Assembly (NCBI RefSeq): GCF_020509005.1
Contig: NC_063022.1
Span: 2,852,001-2,916,000, forward strand
Direction: 5' to 3'
Origin: Fulvia fulva
Taxonomy: Eukaryota; Ascomycota; Dothideomycetes; Mycosphaerellales; Mycosphaerellaceae
Length of the DNA stretch: 64,000 nucleotides
The position numbers and the translations under genes were made by a program. Every line of letters begins with the position of its first letter. The stretch's first letter is position 1. The notes below the pieces were generated by a model, which worked only from the letters and a program-made list of their open reading frames with translations, searched no databases and was not told where the DNA came from. Shown here piece by piece: positions 1 to 11,500 of this stretch.

Positions 1-1036
1 AATCGCGGACTTCGTTATTTTATTAGCTTTATCGATTATTACTCTAGATTTATAGAGGCGGATATAAATAAGTCCAAGTCCGAAGCTTTTCGTTCTTTTT
101 ATGCCTATAAATTACGACCCGAGAATTCTTCGTCTAATAGCGTAGCTAATAATAAAAGGCCTAAGCTTAAGATCCTTAAATCGGATAATGCTCTCGAATT
201 TCTAACTAAAGAATTCGAAGAACTAGTACGGAATAGCGGTATTATACGCGAGCTAATCGCGCCGTAATTTCCGGAGCAAAACGCTAAAATAGAAAGGCCT
301 AATCGTACTATAATGTCTAAAGTACGAGCTACGTTATACAAGTCTAGGCTACCTAAATATTTTTGGGGAGAAGCTATTTTAGCGGCGATTTTTATCTATA
401 ATCGTACGCCGCATTCTAGCTTAGGCTTCAAATCCCCGTACAAAGTTAGGTACGGGACTAAACCCGACCTTAATAATATCAAGATCTTCGGATCTATCGC
501 CTATTATCGTAATTCGAGTCCTAAGAAACTCGAAACTAGGGCTAGAAAGGCTATTCTAACAGGTTATACCGACTATAGTAACTATAAACTATTAGATCTA
601 GACTCTAGAAAAGTAGTCTTTAGTAGAGACGTAAGAGTCTTGGAAGGAACCTTTTTAGATCGTCCTTAATCTAAAGAACCCGCTATAGTTAGCGAATTCG
701 AGGTAACCGATAATTTAAAAATTAGCGAGGATATTAAAGCTTCTAGCGAACGAAATAAAATAGCTACGAAGCAAAACGAGCCGAGTAATATAAGACTACG
801 CTTAGATACGTCTAGGAAAAATACTTCCGGAAGCGTAGAGGCTCTTAGTCCCGCTATTAACCTCGATAATAGCGATTTTAGCGCTACTCCTTCTATAAAT
901 TCGCAAAATAGGGCTAATACTACTCGTTCTAGTCCTCTAGAAAATAGTAACGACGACGTAGACCCTATATCTATAGAGGCGAATAAGGAATTAGACGGCC
1001 CGTCGATTTTTGATCACCCGTTAATCTCTAATAATC

Positions 1037-1041
1037 CGTTA
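1037..1041. repeat. Left target-site duplication CGTTA of the nested Copia
   Basis: It is identical to CGTTA at 5515-5519. Removing 1042-5519 places the two halves of the host Copia pol in one reading frame: ORF starts 313 and 6195 become 1404 nt apart, a multiple of three. Confidence 0.9.
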
Positions 1042-1128
1042 TGTTAAGATATAGCATCTTAAAGGGAGTTAACAATTAGGAAGTGATCTAGCAGCCTGAG
1101 GCATCTACGATGACTCAGCTTATAGGGA
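1042..1128 (+). repeat. Remnant of the 5' LTR of the nested Copia
   Basis: The 87 bases align to the first 87 bases of the 3' LTR (5280-5366) with about 10 differences, mostly C/T or G/A transitions. After 1128 the similarity stops abruptly, so about 148 bp of this LTR and probably the primer-binding region are missing or replaced. Confidence 0.8.
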
Positions 1129-4100
1129 TGACTACTATATAGCTAGGGATACTATTATAGCTTAGCTAAAAATAGATTATAAAAGGACCTTAAACATCCT
1201 TGAAGCTTAAGAAGCTAGGTTAGATCCCTCTAAGGCTAAGTATAGCATAGTAGCCACCTAGGTCAAGCCCTTAGGTCTAGTAAGACCACTCTCCTACCTT
1301 CTCTATAAGAAGGATCATCTGATCAAGGACTGCCCTAGTCTGCCTAAGGCAAGAAAGGTCCTTAGATCTCATTCCTAACTACTATCTTCCTAGAATACAA
1401 CACATATTAAGAAGAAGAGAACTCTACTACCTACTTCAAGGAGGACACTAAGAGAGAAGTCCTCTATAGAAGAACTTAAGAAAATGGTGAAGAAACTCAG
1501 CTCTAACATGCTGTTACTCTAGAAGAACTAGGCCCAGTCTTATACCTCTAAAGTAAAGAAGACTAGAAAAGGTTTTTCCGCCTAAGAGTCACGTAACTTA
1601 TACAGCTCATCTCTAGAGACAATGTCTGATAATAATGAGTATAATGAAGTGGCTCACTCAACTGTAGAAGTCTAAGGCAAGTTCCCCTTATCAGAGTAGT
1701 TACTTAACTCCTGTACTTCATCCTATATAACTGACTAAAGCTGCCTCTTTAGATCTATGACTCCCTTGATAAGGAAGAAATAGATCAAAGTAGGAGGTAG
1801 GTTTTTATTAGCCACTTATATTAGGAATGTAGAGATGAGTAGGAGAGCTAGTAGAAAAGTTGTTTTAGAAGATGTCCTACTTATACCTAAGCTAGGAGTG
1901 AACCTAGTTTTATAGAACTAGTTTAGGAAGCAGTTTAGTATACAACCTCTATCATTTTCTCTTGTTTCCCTCTCTAGTGAGACTGTTGTCTAGACAAAGC
2001 TCCTTAGGGGGGTTCTATTTATTAATAAGATTTCTCCTCTCCTATAAGAACGGGCACATTACTCATTATATGCACTACTAATAGAGAATGCCTTTATGAC
2101 TACTTGATTAGAGACCGACCTAGAGTAGTAGGAGCTTTAGTATAGAAGATTTGTACACTTTGGGAAGAATTTGCTCTAGAATCTTTATAAGGTAACAGAC
2201 TTAAAAGAACCTATTCCTATCCCTAAGGATGGCTTTCACTAGTATAGAGTATGTTTAATAGCAAAGATAAAGAAGTACAAAGGCAAAGTTATAGAGAGAA
2301 GACCTAAAAGACTTGCCCTTATATCTATTGACATACATAGCCCACTACTAATCTTAAGACTAGGATTCAAATACTAGCTTAAGATTGTTAACAACTTCTC
2401 TAGGAAGAAGTGGACCTTTCCTCTTAGGAAAAGAGAAGATGCTCTAGCTACTCTCTAGAACTAGAAGATCAAAGTAGAGAGGAAATCATTAGCGTAGCTA
2501 AAAGTAGTAAGACTTGACGATACAAAAGAACTTATTGCATTAGTGAAGTAGTAGGAGAAGGATTTAGGGATTAGGCTCGAGCCGACTAAGGCATATAACT
2601 CTCTATAGAATGGACCAGTTAAGAGGTCAATACAAACCTTAGAGGACTCTATAAGGGCAATGCTTAAAGAGGCTAAAATGCCGGTTGAATTTTGGCCTAA
2701 AGCACTAGAGGCCCAAACTTATATAAGGAACAAACTGCTAAATAGCCTAGATTACGATAGGTTCAAGGTTTTACTAGATAAGGCTTTTGATAGTATCAAA
2801 CCGACTATCAACCATTTGAAAGTTTAGGGATACAAAGCTATTGTCTATATAGACACAAGATCCCAACCTTAATAGGCAAAAAGTGATAAGCTAATGAATA
2901 GGGGTAAAGAAGTAGTGTTTATTAGGAATGTTAAAAACATAGCTAAAGCCTAGCTCTTTTAGGAACTAGACATAAGAGCTGTTAAACAACACATATATAT
3001 AGACTTCTTTAAGGACTAGCCTAGAGGTGATATAGGTCTTAATGTTCTAACATTAAATCTACTAAGCAGTGTACTAGCTAGGAAGCCCTTAGGAAGGCCG
3101 AGGAAGAACGTATCCTTAGGACAATCTACCTACTATTTAGGCGTCTATTAGAGCACCCCTGAAATAGATCAGCCAATTAAGAGCCCTAAAGTTGCTTAGC
3201 CGAGAAAGCTATTTATATAACTTCCCTAACCTCCGGAGAACGTAGGGGAATTTTAGAAAATCGATCAGCTAATTAAGAGAAGCTCCCTAGATCCCTAGGA
3301 AATAGACATTACTAGGTTATAAGTGACGGTCCCTAAATCATCCCTTAGAAAGAGAAAGGCTGACTATAATGTTAAGGGCTATGACATAAAATAGAAAGCC
3401 CTAAAATCTATAGTCCCTAAGCCCAAACTAACTACTAAAGTAGGAGAAGCAATAGACCTCTTAGAGAACCTTACTGCTTTGTACTAAGCTTTCTTTATAG
3501 CTATGTAATCAGTAGACAGTTCAATACTATAGGATAGCAAATTCCTAGAAGAAGTTGAGGAAATGGCCTTTATAGTAACTGTAGAAGCTATTATATATAA
3601 GCAAGAGGTCCCGATTCTAAAATCCTCTAAGGATGCTATAAATAACAAGAAATGGGGACATCTTTAGAAGGAAGCAATCCAAAAGGAACTAGATGCTCTA
3701 TAGAGTAATAACACCTAGGAAAATTCTGTTCTACTAAAAGGAGCAAATCTGGTTATATCAAGATAGGTCTTTGATATTAGGAGAAGCATTAGTGGAGCTA
3801 ATGAAAAGTTCAAGGCTAGACTAGTTATAAGGGGCTTCTTATAGAAGTTTAGTGTTGACTTTATAGAGACATTTGTACCTATAGTAAGACAGGACACCCT
3901 TAGGGTGTTTATAGCTATTATATATAAGAAGGATCTTCATCTTTACTAAGTGGATATAAACAATATATTCACAGAAAGCACCCTCTATAAAGACATCTTC
4001 ATGTTACCACCACTAGGAGTTAAGCTTCTACTAAACATAGTGTTCAAAATCCTTAAAAGCTTATATAGACTTAAGCAAGCAGCTAGAGATTAGAATCAAC

Positions 4101-5279
4101 TCTGTGTGTCAAAGCTTAGAGAGATTAGATTCACATAGTCAGAAGTGGATCTATGCCTACTTATCTATAAGAAGAGGGAGATCATAATCCTTATATATGT
4201 AGATAACATTCCAATTGCTATACTAAAGTTGACAGATGTTCTCTAGTTCAAAAGAGAACTTGGCAAGATCTTCAAGATCAAAGATCTAGGTGAACCTGAA
4301 AAGATCCTTAGTATAAGAGTCATAAGGGACAGGAAGAGAGGAATCCTAAAACTTGACCAAGGACACTTTGTTAGGGACAGCCTAGCTAAGATAGGAATGA
4401 ACTATAAGAAGGTAGCACCTACACACTCACCTATAGACAGCTATGAGGCCCTCAAACCTTCAAGCCACATAGATAAGAGGTGTGTGACAAGGCAGAGTAC
4501 TAGAGTATTAATAGTACTTAGATGTGGCCAGTAACAATTACAAGGCCAGACATTGCTTTTGCCCTAGGAAGGATAAGCTCATTTGTGAGTAACCTATCCA
4601 CCTACCACATAAAGGCTTTAAAGAAGATCACTAGGTACCTAAGATCATACCCTGATCTAGGACTTCAGTTCTTAAAGTCTAGAAAAGGACACCTTATTAG
4701 ATACTGTGATTCTGATTATATAATAGACAAAGTAGACAGAGTCTCAATCCTTAGGTATGTCTTCTTCCTCTATAGGGCACCAGTTTCTTGGATAAGTAAG
4801 AAGCAAAAGTCTGTAGCAATATCCATAATAGAGGCTGATTATATGGCTATAAATGTATATACGAAGCAGTCCTAATTCCTAGCTTTACTGCTAAGAGAAA
4901 TGGATTGTCTAGAGTTAGTAGGAGACTGTTCCTATTAACTAAGAATCACTAGAAACTAGGAGACTATATCAAATTTAAGACTAGTCTAATTAAGAGGTGA
5001 CAATCAAGCTGCCCTCACCCTATTAAAAGATGCATATGTTTATAACAAGTTGAAGCACATTAACATTGCCTATAACGCTATTAGGAAACTTTGGTAGAGG
5101 AGGCTTATTGCTATTAAGTATACCCTAACCTCTAAGATAGTTATAGACGGGTTTATAAAACTAAAGACTAGTCTACACTTCTAGAGGTTTGTAAGCTAGC
5201 TAAACCTGTCATAAAAAGGTCTAAGTACTATTGACAGGAAGTGAGCAGACTATAACCTCCTATACGAGATGAGTAGGAG

Positions 5280-5514
5280 TATTAAGATGTAGCATCGAAA
5301 AGGGAGTCAATAATTAGGAAGCGATCTAGCAGCCTAAGGCATCTACGATGACTTAGCTTATAGGGAGATACCTTCTCTCCCCTTTAGCTTAGATAGACAT
5401 TCAACATAATCAACATATTGGTTCCTAATATATTGCTATATAGTCGTACTTTTAGTTAGTTAAAGATTGATCTCTTACTCTACTCCGCTACTATCTACCC
5501 GTACCTATTTAACA
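5280..5514 (+). repeat. 3' LTR of the nested Copia (235 bp)
   Basis: It starts TATTAAGATG (the RIP form of TGTTAAGAT) directly after a purine-rich GAGATGAGTAGGAG tract and ends TTTAACA. The inferred unmutated ends TGTTA/TAACA form the short inverted repeat expected of an LTR. It is followed immediately by the CGTTA target duplication. Confidence 0.85.
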
Positions 5515-7136
5515 CGTTAGAATCCAATAGTTTTAAGACTTTAGAAGACGACGGATTAGAAGACGAGCTAGCGCTACTCGCTAATTATAGCGGGCAGACC
5601 GCCGATCCTATTACTCATAAAGACGCGATTACTAGTCCTAATAAAGTCAAATGGCTAGAGTCTATAAAATCCGAAATAGGCAACTTAAATAAGCTAAATA
5701 CTTAGCACTTAGTTAACCTTCCTAAGGATCGCGTAGCCCTTAAAGGACGGTAGGTTTATAAGACTAAAACCGACGCTAAAGGCAATATAATTAAATATAA
5801 GAGTCGGTGGGTTATAAAGGGCTTCAAATAAATATTCGGAGTAGATTACGACAAGACATTTAGTAATACTTATCGACCCGAAACTTGGTGTTTGTTATTC
5901 TATTTTGCGGCCTATAATAATTGGGAAATAAAGCAATAGGACGTTAAATTAGCTTTCCCTAATAGCCCTATAGATAAAGAATTATATATCGAACAGCCCT
6001 TAGGTCTCGAGGATAATACTCCGAGAGTTTGCCGTCTAAATACGGCGTTATACGGCTTAAAACAAGCCTCTAGACAATAGTACTTATACCTTAAGTCTAT
6101 ACTTCAAAAGCTAGGCTTTGTTCCGCTTAAGAAAGACGAGGTAGCGTTTAAAAACACTAATACGGGCATTATAATAACGTGCCACGTAGACGATATGCTT
6201 ATATTTAGTCCTAACGAAGGACTAGTTAGGGAACTTAAGGATAACCTCTCTAAGTCGCTAGAACTAAGTGATTTAGGCGACGTAAACTACTATCTAGGGA
6301 TCGAAGTAACGCGTAATCGCGAAAATAAGTCTATTACTCTAAGTCAAAAAGGGTATTTAGATAAGATCCTTACTAGATTTAATAAGAGAGGTCTTAATCC
6401 AGTTAGTAGCCCTATAGAAAATGGCCTACGTCTAGAAAAGAATAAGGAACAAGCTAGTTTAGAGGATACTCGGCTATTTTAAGCTAAAGTAGGGTCCTTA
6501 ATTCATCTAGCTACTAGAATAAGGCTAGATATAAGCTACGCCGTAGGGCAAGTAGCTAAATTTGCCTCTAATCCCGATAGCTTACATTTTAAAGCCCTAA
6601 ATAGGATTCGGAAATACTTGAACGATCCTAAGGCTTACGAGCTAAAACTAGTCTATAAAGCGTAATCGTCACCCCTATTATTAGGCTATAGCGATGCCGA
6701 TTAGGGGGGCAATTTTACGACTAGAAAAAGTACTACGGGATATATTTTTACTATAGGACCTAAAGCGCCTATAAGTTGGCAAAGTATCCTACAAAAATCG
6801 GTCGCGCTATCGAGTTGTGAAGCCGAATATATAGCCCTAAAAGAGACTATAAAAGAGTTCTTATTCCGAAGAGATATATATCTCGAGATAGGAATTAGTA
6901 CGGGCCTGAATACTATTCTTACGGATTCTAAATCCGCGATAGAACTAGCTCATAATCCCGAACACCACGCCAAGACAAAGCATATCGATATACAATATCA
7001 CTTAGTTCGAGAGTGCGTTCAAGAAAAAATAATAAGTCTAGAGTATATCCCTACGAAAGAAGAAATAGCGGATATCTTAACTAAAGCTCTAGACTCGCCG
7101 AATTTTAAGAGGCTACGGGACCTTATTTACGGCTAG

Positions 7137-7439
7137 TTCTTATATCATACTAGTACTAACTCTTTTATCCTATTTAGGTTGTGATCCCTATCTAGGTTTT
7201 TAACGAGACTAGTTAGTTTAGAAAACCTTTGTACTCTTTTTCCTTCATCAAAGGTTTTTTAACGAGACGAAGTACTCTATAAGGCGTTAATCGGCGTAAA
7301 ACGGCCCTTAATTATAGAGCTATATATAGGCCTTAATCCTAGAACTTAGTTAGGGGTAATAGTAATTAGTTAGTACTTTCATTGTTTGTCTTTAGAGGGA
7401 CGCCTTTAGAGAAAGTCATAATTTTCGAATTTTAGAAAT
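7137..7439. other. 3' untranslated/LTR-like tail of the host Copia, unresolved
   Basis: There is no gene here. The 13-base motif TTTTTAACGAGAC occurs twice about 60 bp apart (about 7196 and 7256), around an AAACCTTT...AAAGGTTT inverted pair. This is plausibly the 3' non-coding end or LTR of the Copia that finishes at 7136, but the matching 5' LTR is outside the window so the boundary cannot be fixed. Confidence 0.4.
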
Positions 7440-8577
7440 TCGATTATAAAATAACGGCTAATCCTACTACTATTAACCGAGATTTAGGATACTTCACTTA
7501 AGTATACCTAAAAGGTTTTGTAGTCTAGTAGGGTAAAGAGCTGTTATTAACCCTAAAATAAGCCGTTTTTAACGTATTACTTTAATAAAGTAATATTAAG
7601 AGGCAATTCGAGCTAAAGTACTATTATGTACTTAAGAGCTTAGAATTATCTAGAAATAGCGAAGTACGTACCTACCTTATAAGGATAGAAATACCGAAAC
7701 GTTTTAGGTTTTAAGGCGTAAAGTCGCTAAAACAGTAGGGTTACTCCCGTCAAAAGTACCTAAATCCTGAAAAATTAGGACCGACGTTTTAAGTCTATAA
7801 GGAATAACTATAGCGAAGCTTTACTATAGTTAAGAAGAGGTCTTTAACCTAGCTTAAGGATTATATCCGACTAGGAGGACGGTATATCCTATAGACTCTC
7901 TTCAAATTGCGCGTACTTAATACCTTATAGCTATCTATACTTCAGAAAAGAGTATAGAAAATAGGCTATTTACCTAAAGAAGGAGAAAGTCGTCTCTTTA
8001 GCCTAAAAACCCCTAAGTAGAAAGGTATTCTCGCCTTAATAGGTAGTATCGATATAAAGCTTATAGGGGTGTATTAGTTTATAAGCTTTATATAGCTACT
8101 TAGCAAGATATACTATTATAAAGCGGTAGACTATCAAATCCGATAGATTCTAATAACCCGTAAGCTCCTAGCATCGCTAGGATCGTACGGAAATGCTTGT
8201 CTAGGCCGTAATAGGCTAGCGCCGGACTACCGGCTTATAGTATCTTTAGAACTAGCTATGTTCTAATTATATCAAAATCTAGAACGCTCTAGGTAGTCTA
8301 GAAGACAAGCTATAGAATTTAATAGAATCTACGAGATATAACTTCTTACAAATCCGCCTCTTATTATAGATATACTACGTAATAGATTACGTAGTATAGA
8401 AGGTTCTAGGAGTCTATAATCGAATATAAATAAGAGTAGAATAAGCCCTCTAGATAGGACAAGCAACAAAGCAAGTCTACTACTCTTAACTACTATAACC
8501 TCGACTATTATACTCGACTCATTACGACTATCTACGAATATCCTAAGGCTAGCCTCCGCTACGAACACCTTTTAATA
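7440..8577 (+). mobile_element. Unrecognised RIP-damaged coding-like segment
   Basis: One plus-strand frame stays readable over about 1.1 kb if TAG is taken as former CAG, so this is probably a damaged transposon protein. I recognise no domain. The predicted chain is rich in Leu, Ser and Arg and ends in a Ser/Thr-rich low-complexity tail. Its last 506 bp (8072-8577) occur again at 13869-14373. Dinucleotide bias is extreme: 8041-8100 holds 14 TpA, one TpG and no CpA. It could be a gag-like region of the neighbouring Gypsy element or a separate element. Confidence 0.5.
8072..8577 (+). repeat. 506-bp direct repeat, left copy
   Basis: It runs from TATTAGTTTATAAGC to CACCTTTTAATA and matches 13869-14373 in the same orientation with scattered transitions. 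Flanks differ on both sides. There is no target duplication around the pair and no TG...CA ends, so an LTR identity is not supported. Confidence 0.8.
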
Positions 8578-11500
8578 TAAATACTATACTACGTTACCGA
8601 CCTCGAATACGACATCGTCTTTAGACTACCGTAGCTCTCCGTATATAACCCGAACATCTTCTAGGAAACTAGCGAGATAGCGTTTAGATCTAACTACTAC
8701 TTCGGTTACTATCTATATAACAAGACATCGATAATAGTATAATCTCTAAACTATATCGATAGAACCTAGTAAACGAAATATAGACTAAAGCCCTTTACTA
8801 GCGAATTAGTAGGATTTATAGCCGGAGGGGCGGAGCTAAATATATCCGCTCTAGAGGTAGATAAAGAGGTAGATTACTAGGAAGTCTCGTGGCGCGTATA
8901 GGAGATATACGCGTACCGGCCTAGGGCCGAGTACTTCTACGTTATACCTACGGGGCGCGAGGATAACGATAATAACGATAATAGCCTTAAACTAAGCGCG
9001 ATAGTAGCTAATAACCTAGATTAGTTCTTAAATAAGTAATTTAACCACAATCCTAAAGAGAAGCTCCCGCCTATATACTACGACATTATAGATACTTCCT
9101 TAGTAAAGGACTACGAGGGACTCCTATCTTACCGACTAGGTGTCGACTACGAGATTTATATCAAACCCGGTAGACCTTAAGAACCGCTATATCGAAAGCT
9201 ATACGGACTAGCCGAGAAGGAGAATGAAGCCGTTAAGAAATAGTTACTCGAATAGACTTTAGAAGGTAAGGTACGTAAGGCCGGTTAGAAAATAAGCTAG
9301 TCACCGGTACCGGTATTAGTAGTAAGAAAGCCTAGAGGAGGGCTACGAGTATATATTAACTACCGTAGGCTAAACGCTATTACTATTAAGAATCGCTATC
9401 CTATTCTATTAATATAGGAAACACTTAACCGTATATACGGAAAGAAGTACTTTACGAAACTAGATATTATAGTAGCCTTTAATAAGTTATGTATCGCGGA
9501 AGGGTATAAGTAGCTAATAGCTTTCGTTATACGCTACGGTATATACGAATACCTCGTATTACCGTTCGGCCTCTATAACGGACCCGTAACCTTTTAGTTA
9601 TATATTAATAAGGTTCTATAGGAACATCTAGATAACTTTATATTAGTATATCTAGATAACGTCCTTATCTTTAGCAACACTCTAGAGGAACACGTCGAAT
9701 ACGTACGAAAGGTATTAATTAAGCTACGAGATACCGAGCTTACTATTAATATCGATAAGTCCGATTTCTACTAGGAACGTATAAAATATCTAGGCCTTAT
9801 TATTATACCCTAGGGTATCGAGATAGACCCGGAGAAATTGGAATGTATATAGACCTAGGAAGCACTAACTAATCTTAAGGATGTCTAAGCCTTCCTAGGA
9901 TTCGCGAACCTCTACTATAGGTTTATCGAGGCCTTCTCTCGTATTACATCCCTATTAACTAACCTAACGAAGTTAGATAGGCCTAGTAATTATAAGAACC
10001 GCAGAATCAACTAGACTAATAATTGCTAGAGGGTATTCGAGGCGTTAAAAGTAGTGTTTAGTAAGGCGGGTATACTAGTATACTATATACCGGGTAGGTA
10101 GACCGTCGTCGAGACTAACTCCTTAGACTTTATTAATATACCTATACTCTTATAATACGACGAGTAGGGAGTGTTATATCCTATAGCTTTCTATTCGAAG
10201 AAGCTAAGCCCCTAGGAGTATAATTACGAGATCTACGATAAGGAACTCCTCGCGATTATTAAAGTATTCGAAGAGTAGCGCCCGGAGCTTACCTATAAAG
10301 TAGACGAGGACGGCGATCTAGTTAAAGTGTTTATAGACTATAAGAACCTCGAATATTTTATGACTACGAAGTAGCTAAATCGCCGATAAGCGCGATAGGT
10401 AGAATTTCTGTCACAATTTAACTTCTAGATTATATATCGCCTAGGTATATAAAAAACGAAGCTAGATAGCCTAACGAGACGTAGCTAGGACCTTCCGTAG
10501 GGGGTAGACGATCCGAGAAATTAGTACTAGTATTAGACATTACTTCCGCTAGAGCGATTCTTTAAGATCGACTCTATACGAGCTACTATAGAAGATACGC
10601 CCGAAGAAGAAGAGACGACTCCCCTAAATCCTAAAGTAATCGAGTTTATTCTAGAACTAGAATAGGTACTATAAACATAGCTAGTACTAGCTTAGGAAGT
10701 ATAGACTACGAATAAAGCCGAAGTCGAAGCTAGACTTAGGTACCGTATAACGACTACTTACGTCCTAGACTAAGAACTTAAGGCCGTAATTAAGATACTA
10801 CGGAAAGATAGTACTATCCCTCTACTCTTATAGAAGGCGAAGATACACCCTACGTACTATAAGGTAGATAGTGATATGTTATATATACGAAACTGGTACG
10901 ATAGTTAGAGCCTATAGGTATCTAATAACTAGGCCCTACGGACTCGGCTTATTAGAATAAATTATAACGCTCTAGTAGTAGGATATCTAGGACGAGCTCG
11001 AACCTATAAACTCGTAGTACGAGAATTCTATTGGCCTGGCTTAGTAAGATTAGTACGTAGATATACCGTAAATTACTATATATACCGTATAACGAAATCT
11101 CTATACTCCTAGCCACCTAGATTATTATACCTACTTTAAGTACCGGACCGACCTTAGAGGTATATTACGGTAGACTTTGTAGTTAGACTTCCTAATAGTA
11201 CCCTCGATAGCATAACCTATAACAATATTATAACCGTAATAGATAGGCTAACGAAGAAAGTCGAGCTAATTCCGATCGGAGCAATAACTATATAGAATAC
11301 GGTAAGACTTTTCCTTAAGTATATATTCTCCCGACGCGGATTTCCTAATACTATTACTTTAGACCGCGGTAAGTAATAGGTTACTACCTTCTAGAAGAAA
11401 CTTTCTAAGATGCTTTGTATAAGTCGTAAGCTAAGTTCTTTATACTACCTAGAAACTAATAGATAGTCGGAACGTACTAACTAAGTAATAGAACAGTATC

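Larger units (their letters stand above)
1042..5514 (+). mobile_element. Nested Ty1/Copia retrotransposon inserted in the first Copia
   Basis: This 4473-bp insertion begins TGTTAAGATA at 1042 and ends TTTAACA at 5514. It is flanked by CGTTA at 1037-1041 and 5515-5519, a perfect 5-bp target-site duplication. Interior reading frames, with TAG as former CAG, show Copia integrase (about 2300-2900), reverse transcriptase (about 3650-4450; PVSWISKKQK-type RNase H motifs follow) and RNase H (4522-about 5180). The reverse-transcriptase YVDD box reads YVDN at 4196-4207, a G-to-A change expected from RIP on the other strand. It contains more CpA and TpG than its host element, so it is probably the younger insertion. 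No intact frame longer than about 117 codons remains. Confidence 0.9.
1..7136 (+). mobile_element. RIP-damaged Ty1/Copia retrotransposon (host element), interrupted by 1042-5514
   Basis: The window opens inside the integrase of a Copia pol polyprotein. Reading TAG/TAA as former Gln codons, 1-669 gives an integrase core (a KSDNALEF-like second Asp motif, then a stretch resembling EQNAKIERPNRT with the catalytic-Glu region) and the downstream Copia domain (PKYFWGEA, YNRTPHSS, GYTDYSNYK). After the inserted element, 5520-6480 encodes the reverse transcriptase, including an intact HVDD catalytic motif near 6185 and the YYLGIEV motif. 6480-7133 encodes RNase H, ending LTKAL...DLIYG at the TAG at 7134-7136. 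Open stretches survive at 313-669 and 6195-6482. CpA and TpG are almost absent while CpG is kept, which fits heavy RIP. The 5' half lies outside the window. Confidence 0.9.

Noticed and set aside
8329..8568. 79-codon minus-strand ORF in the 506-bp repeat
   Set aside because: It is antisense to a better-supported plus-strand frame, and RIP removes minus-strand stops less often here.
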